From: IDS-8 sp040902105
Lineage (GTDB): Bacteria; Pseudomonadota; Gammaproteobacteria; Steroidobacterales; Woeseiaceae
Assembly: GCA_040902105.1 (NCBI GenBank)
Contig: JBBDXW010000051.1
Coordinates: 1 to 64,000 of the forward strand
Length of the DNA: 64,000 nt
Reading direction: 5' to 3'
Positions 60,551-64,000 of this stretch are shown one piece after another. The notes beneath the pieces are model-generated. The model saw only the letters and a list, made by a program, of their open reading frames with translations, had not been told where the DNA came from and searched no databases. Both the position numbers and the translations under genes were made by a program. How positions within the stretch are numbered: the stretch's first letter is position 1; each line of letters opens with the position of its first letter.

Positions 60551-61912
60551 TTATTGCCGCCCGGCGGGATTTTCGTATTCCGCCAGCGGTACGAAATAGT
60601 TGTTCCATGCCCATCGCATGTGCTCTTCCGTGATCTCTCTCGAGTCGTTCGCGTACACGGCATAATCCACGGCCATACCGAGCAGATCGCGTGGATGACA
60701 GGGCAACAAAGGTATTCCGTCGCGGCCGTGCAGCTCATGCAGAACGTATTCCAGAACCCCGGGCTCGCACACCACCCGGAACTGGCGACAGTTCTCGTTC
60801 CATATTTCGGTGTATCCCTGGACAGACAAGGGTAAGAACTCGATCTTGTAGCCGATGCGCCTCAAAAATGCTTCGTCAGCCAATTCCAGGGGATGAATAT
60901 TTGTCGACATCACCAGCACGACGTCGAACGGCACCGAGAAATGCTTTCCCGAGCCTAAATCCAGATAGTCTTTCTTCTCTTCCAGCGGAACGATCCATCG
61001 ATTGAACAACGCCTGCGGCTGGATTCGCTGCCTGCCCATGTCGTCGATGATGAATATCCCGTTGTTCGCCTTCAGCTGCAGCGGCGCTTCATATAACCTC
61101 GCCGACGGGTCGTAGCGAACTTCCAGCATCTCGGCGGTCAGTTCGCCTCCCGTTACCGCGCACGGGCGTTCGCAGACAAGAAACCTTGGGTCGTGACCGC
61201 GATCGAGCATCAGCGAATCTTCCGTGCTGTCGGAGCGGACCACCTTGTGCAGCAACGGGTCAAATACCTGGATGACCGTGTCGTCGACGGCAATTGCATG
61301 CGGGATCAGCGTCAGGTCGCGGAAAAGGCGCACCAGTTTCTGCGACACGTAGGTTTTGCCGGTGCCTGCGGCACCGTAGAGAAATATTGCGCGGCCGGAG
61401 TTAAGTGACGGGCCGAGTTTATCCAGCAGATCATGGTTGAGCGTCACGTCATGAAATGCGGCATACATCTCGCTCTGCGTCACGGTGCGGTTGTGCACGG
61501 TTTGCGCACGAACGATTTGTGCGTAGCGTTTGAGAGGAACGGGTGCGGCACCGGCGTAACCGCTGCGCATCATCGCGTCCAGTGCCGCGGCACGGCCGCG
61601 CTCGGTCAATGCATACGACAGACCCCGGGCGGCGTCGATGGTGGGTCGAACCTCCACCCGGGCCTCGCTACGCATGAAATTGAGAACTCGTTCGACGATC
61701 GAACCGCTCAGGGCTAGCGCGGCACTGAGATCGCCAATCGTCAGCATGCCGCGGTCGAGAATATGTTTTGAAATGAGATCGGCGACAAACGCCTCCGACA
61801 AGCCCGTGTCCGCCAGTTTGTTTGGACGCGGCGCCATTCTTGTGACTCGTGCCTGTCCCAGGTCGTCGATACACAGACGGGACCGATCGCTCCCTTGAGT
61901 CTCCATACTCAT
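60551..61912 (-). CDS. AAA+ ATPase with N-terminal winged-helix-like region, Tad-locus
   Basis: From ATG 61912, overlapping the tadV stop, 453 residues are encoded. Residues 35-115 look like a winged-helix repeat (LISKHILDRGMLTIGDLSAA; VERVLNFMRSEARVEV). The AAA+ core has Walker A GAAGTGKT at 180-187, Walker B GIFIIDDMGR near 280 and sensor 1 VLVMSTNIHP. It is not TadA or TadZ, both of which are present. It may be a remodelling factor or a transcriptional regulator of the pilus. A frame extends to 62110 in tadV. Confidence 0.8.
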   Translation of the reverse strand: MSMETQGSDRSRLCIDDLGQARVTRMAPRPNKLADTGLSEAFVADLISKHILDRGMLTIGDLSAALALSGSIVERVLNFMRSEARVEVRPTIDAARGLSYALTERGRAAALDAMMRSGYAGAAPVPLKRYAQIVRAQTVHNRTVTQSEMYAAFHDVTLNHDLLDKLGPSLNSGRAIFLYGAAGTGKTYVSQKLVRLFRDLTLIPHAIAVDDTVIQVFDPLLHKVVRSDSTEDSLMLDRGHDPRFLVCERPCAVTGGELTAEMLEVRYDPSARLYEAPLQLKANNGIFIIDDMGRQRIQPQALFNRWIVPLEEKKDYLDLGSGKHFSVPFDVVLVMSTNIHPLELADEAFLRRIGYKIEFLPLSVQGYTEIWNENCRQFRVVCEPGVLEYVLHELHGRDGIPLLPCHPRDLLGMAVDYAVYANDSREITEEHMRWAWNNYFVPLAEYENPAGRQ

Positions 61913-62469
61913 GTGATGCTTGCTCCGTTTAACAGGCCCAGATAGATCAGGGTGGCGAAAGTGCCGGCCGCAATCGCAACCGCATAGGGAATTTCGGCCG
62001 AACGAACGGTTTGCAGTGACATTGCATCGCCTGGCGCCGCGTCTTTCCTGGTAATGAAGTACACGAGAGGCAATATCCGCGCGACGACGCCCGGCCTGAT
62101 CAGCAGCCAAATCAGGTACAGGACGGCGAGCACACCGCCGGCAATCATGGTCGCCAAGCCGGCAACGATCGCACCCCAGGCGCCCAGAACGCTGCCGACG
62201 ACGCCGAGAAGCTTCAAGTCTCCGGCACCGATGCGTCCAAGTATGTACAGCGGCATTAACATCAGAAGTCCGATTGCCAAGCCGGCAACGGAATCAGCAA
62301 GACCCGGCAGACCGCCGGCAAGACTGTTTAGAAACAGCGCGGTCATCAACGCCGGGAACAGAACCGCATTCGGGACACGCCGCATACTCAAGTCCGTTGC
62401 GCTGCAGAACATCACCAGGACTATGAGTAACAGTACCTTGGTCAGCTGCATTGAATCGGTAAGTTCCAT
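61909..62469 (-). CDS. tadV: Prepilin peptidase TadV/CpaA
   Basis: The product, 186 residues from ATG 62469 (GTG 62475 is possible), has about six helices. Its aspartyl protease motifs are the Asp of FCSATDLSMRRVPN and the GxGD of GRIGAGDLKLLG. It cleaves the Flp leader. It lies between flp and the AAA+ gene. Confidence 0.9.
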   Translation of the reverse strand: MELTDSMQLTKVLLLIVLVMFCSATDLSMRRVPNAVLFPALMTALFLNSLAGGLPGLADSVAGLAIGLLMLMPLYILGRIGAGDLKLLGVVGSVLGAWGAIVAGLATMIAGGVLAVLYLIWLLIRPGVVARILPLVYFITRKDAAPGDAMSLQTVRSAEIPYAVAIAAGTFATLIYLGLLNGASIT

Positions 62470-62517
62470 GGTCACCGTAGGACTCGCGTTTTGGTTGTTT
62501 GAAATTCTTGAGAGTGC

Positions 62518-62556
62518 GTGGAGTCCGGCAGGTCATTTCAGACCCGCCGGAGTCCA
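62518..62556 (-). promoter_or_regulatory. Stable hairpin between flp and tadV
   Basis: On the minus strand GTGGACTCCGGCGGGTC pairs with GACCTGCCGGACTCCAC across a six-base TGAAAT loop, with one mismatch and one G-T pair in a 17-position stem. It starts 14 bases after the flp stop codon and has no T-run, so it probably protects or partly terminates the flp message, giving much more pilin than the downstream products. Confidence 0.75.
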
Positions 62557-62570
62557 CGGACGATCCTTAA

Positions 62571-62744
62571 CTACGGTGTTCCGCCGAGTGAGGTAATCAG
62601 ACCGTTAATGATGGCCAGAATGCGTTGCCCCAGGGTCGTGAATGCGGTCACAACAGCCGCACTGATCAAACCCGCGGCGACCGCATACTCAACGATCGTC
62701 AACCCTTCTTCGTCTTGAAGAAACTTCATTACTTTGGTCTTCAT
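62571..62744 (-). CDS. flp: Flp/Fap-type major pilin
   Basis: The gene encodes 57 residues and is the first gene of the operon. The Flp pattern is MKTKVMKFLQDEEG then LTIVEYAVAAGLISAAVVTA, with the prepilin cleavage site after Gly14 and the essential Glu five residues later. AAGGAAG lies seven bases before the ATG. It forms the pilus fibre after processing by TadV. Length and hydrophobic core are typical. Confidence 0.93.
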   Translation of the reverse strand: MKTKVMKFLQDEEGLTIVEYAVAAGLISAAVVTAFTTLGQRILAIINGLITSLGGTP

Positions 62745-63111
62745 TTTCGACTTCCTTTTTTATGGTTGTAGTCATATGACTTTCGACGGTGTTCTCCAGG
62801 GGCATCTGCGATGAATTGCGACGGTGTGTCGTGTTTCGACAATCTCGCACTCGTGTGCAGTTGCCCCAGGTAGCCATACGGTAAGGGACAGTGCAAACGG
62901 CCGATAGAACTATGTTGTGCATCAGCGTAATTATTTTGCAGCTACTTCCCGCCCGTATGAGATGGCATGGAGGTTTCGAGGCACTGAACATAATCGCCTG
63001 CGGCCAGTCTGCAACCGCCAGCCTTGATGTGACGCAGTACTTCGATAATTCTGTGACACCCTAGGCGGCGTTTCCTACTCAATCAGCGCATCCTTTAAGG
63101 CCGAGTTGTGA
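62745..63111. promoter_or_regulatory. Divergent control region between flp and the regulator gene
   Basis: The 367-base gap has no protein-like frame. It must hold the divergent promoters of flp and the receiver-AraC gene. A dyad GTCATATGAC at 62771-62780 lies 27 bases upstream of flp, and CAGCTGATT-type symmetry was not found. No sigma-54 -24/-12 pair was recognised. Confidence 0.5.
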
Positions 63112-63957
63112 TTGAACTTAATGCGCAAGCCGGTATTACTCTGGGTCGATCTGACGATTTCGTCGCGGCACGCCGAATTACCCGACGTGTTTACCGACTC
63201 CTGCGACATTCGGATCTGCACAAGGCCGAACGAGCTGTTCCAGGAAATAGAGCTGGGCGGGATTAACGGCGTCTGTTTCGATATGGATTATCCCGACCGG
63301 CGCGGGCTCGATCTGCTTCTGAAGACCAAGAGCTCCTTTCCATCACTGCCGATTTTGTTCATCACCTTGCAGCACTCCGAATCGCTGGCGGTATGGGCAT
63401 TTCGAAGCCGCGTTCTCGACTATCTGGTGAAGCCGGTTGCGCGACGCGAGTTTCAGCGGCCGTTGCAGGCGCTGCGTCGAATGTCCGACGTATGCCCGAC
63501 CCAACGCGGGCGGAAACCTCTGGATTTCTCCGCGCCCATTCCGCCTGAGATTCCATACAAAACCCGCGTGGACGACGTTGCGTTATTGCCGGCGATATAC
63601 TTTGTGAAGCAGAAGTTTCGCGAGAAGATTCGAAGCGAAGAAGTGGCAGAGGCCTGCGATATGAGTACGTTCCGCTTCAGCCGCGCGTTTCATCATCTGT
63701 ACGGCCTGACCTTCCAGGACTACGTCTTGCGTTACCGCATTCTCGAAGCGTGCCGCCTGTTGCGGCATCCGGACGCAAATGTCACGAAGGTGGCGTATTC
63801 GGTGGGGTTCAACGACGCCTCGTATTTTTCACGCGCGTTCCGGCGCTTCATCGGCACGTCTCCTTCCGCATTCAACGCGGAATTCGAACCTGACCTGCAC
63901 CCGGAACTGGACATTTCGTCCATACGCCTGATGCTGAACCTGCCCGACGCAGGGTGA
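63112..63957 (+). CDS. Receiver-AraC hybrid regulator divergent from the Tad operon
   Basis: The product, about 278-281 residues (TTG 63112 or ATG 63121), has a receiver-like N-terminal domain: PVLLWVDLTISSRH, phosphorylatable Asp54 or Asp56 in VCFDMDYPDR, LFITLQHSE and the Lys of DYLVKPV. It is followed by a C-terminal AraC HTH pair (EEVAEACDMSTFRFSRAFHH; NVTKVAYSVGFNDASYFSRA). No sensor kinase lies within the window. It is divergent from flp and is the natural candidate for control of the pilus. Confidence 0.85.
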   Translation: MNLMRKPVLLWVDLTISSRHAELPDVFTDSCDIRICTRPNELFQEIELGGINGVCFDMDYPDRRGLDLLLKTKSSFPSLPILFITLQHSESLAVWAFRSRVLDYLVKPVARREFQRPLQALRRMSDVCPTQRGRKPLDFSAPIPPEIPYKTRVDDVALLPAIYFVKQKFREKIRSEEVAEACDMSTFRFSRAFHHLYGLTFQDYVLRYRILEACRLLRHPDANVTKVAYSVGFNDASYFSRAFRRFIGTSPSAFNAEFEPDLHPELDISSIRLMLNLPDAG

Positions 63958-64000
63958 GCGTCAGGCTTCGACCTCAGCAGTTCGGATAAGCCGGATTGCC
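63958..64000. other. Window end, nothing recognised
   Basis: The last 43 bases after the regulator stop carry no recognisable feature. A neighbouring gene may begin or end outside the window. Confidence 0.5.

Noticed and set aside
62745..63111. Sigma-54 promoter of flp
   Set aside because: A TGGCAT-like string exists on the plus strand, but the -12 element and orientation do not fit.
1..64000. CRISPR arrays, transposases, prophage genes and tRNAs
   Set aside because: Direct repeats with regular spacers, transposase motifs, phage structural genes or cloverleaf signatures were looked for and not seen.

Overview
The window reads as a GC-rich Gram-negative chromosome. TonB-dependent receptors, lipoproteins, a Tad pilus secretin, an aa3-type oxidase fused to cytochrome c, an alternative complex III and REP-like palindromes fit a free-living heterotrophic gammaproteobacterium, perhaps Woeseiales- or Steroidobacter-like. 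No rRNA, tRNA or other phylogenetic marker is present, so this placement is inference. No insertion sequence, CRISPR array, prophage or tRNA was recognised.

Bases 1-16.3 kb are a patchwork of small catabolic and stress genes: a bacillithiol-ligase-like protein (bshC), two paralogous DapA/NanA-family aldolases around a divergent LysR regulator, a glyoxalase-fold/RidA pair, a decayed metallo-beta-lactamase gene, an exported hydrolase, an APC permease, a VapBC-like module, an MFS transporter, an ArsR/SRPBCC pair with two matching palindromes, ThuA-like and GST proteins, and the fluoride channel crcB. Bases 16.4-23.7 kb carry an exported SAM-hydrolase-like gene translationally coupled to a TonB receptor, an alkaline phosphatase plus the remnant of a second one, and a GHKL ATPase with an Ig-like domain.

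Bases 23.9-36.4 kb are a compact respiratory island: caa3-type oxidase genes (coxB, coxA, ctaG, coxC), then a GldC-like gene, then a complete alternative complex III (actA, actB split into two genes, actC, actD, actE, actF) and a membrane protein of unknown function. Overlapping start and stop codons run through most of it. Together these genes would carry electrons from quinol through the act complex and c-type haems to oxygen.

Bases 36.4-48.7 kb are accessory: an RHH/nucleotidyltransferase toxin-antitoxin pair with a perfect 22-bp palindrome, an Atm1-like ABC exporter, a cold-shock protein with a clear terminator, a penicillin-acylase lipoprotein, a second TonB receptor, a frameshifted M19 dipeptidase, an HExxH peptidase and degraded fragments. 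Three families of dispersed inverted repeats sit here and in the first 20 kb. One of them repeatedly supplies the TAG stop codon of the adjacent gene.

Bases 48.9-64 kb are a surface-attachment island. A c-di-GMP-I riboswitch precedes a secreted Ig/fibronectin-like protein. It converges on a 13-gene Tad/Flp pilus operon on the minus strand, from flp, a 57-residue pilin, down to tadD. That operon includes an unusual AAA+ ATPase with a winged-helix-like N-terminus. A divergent receiver-AraC regulator lies upstream of flp.
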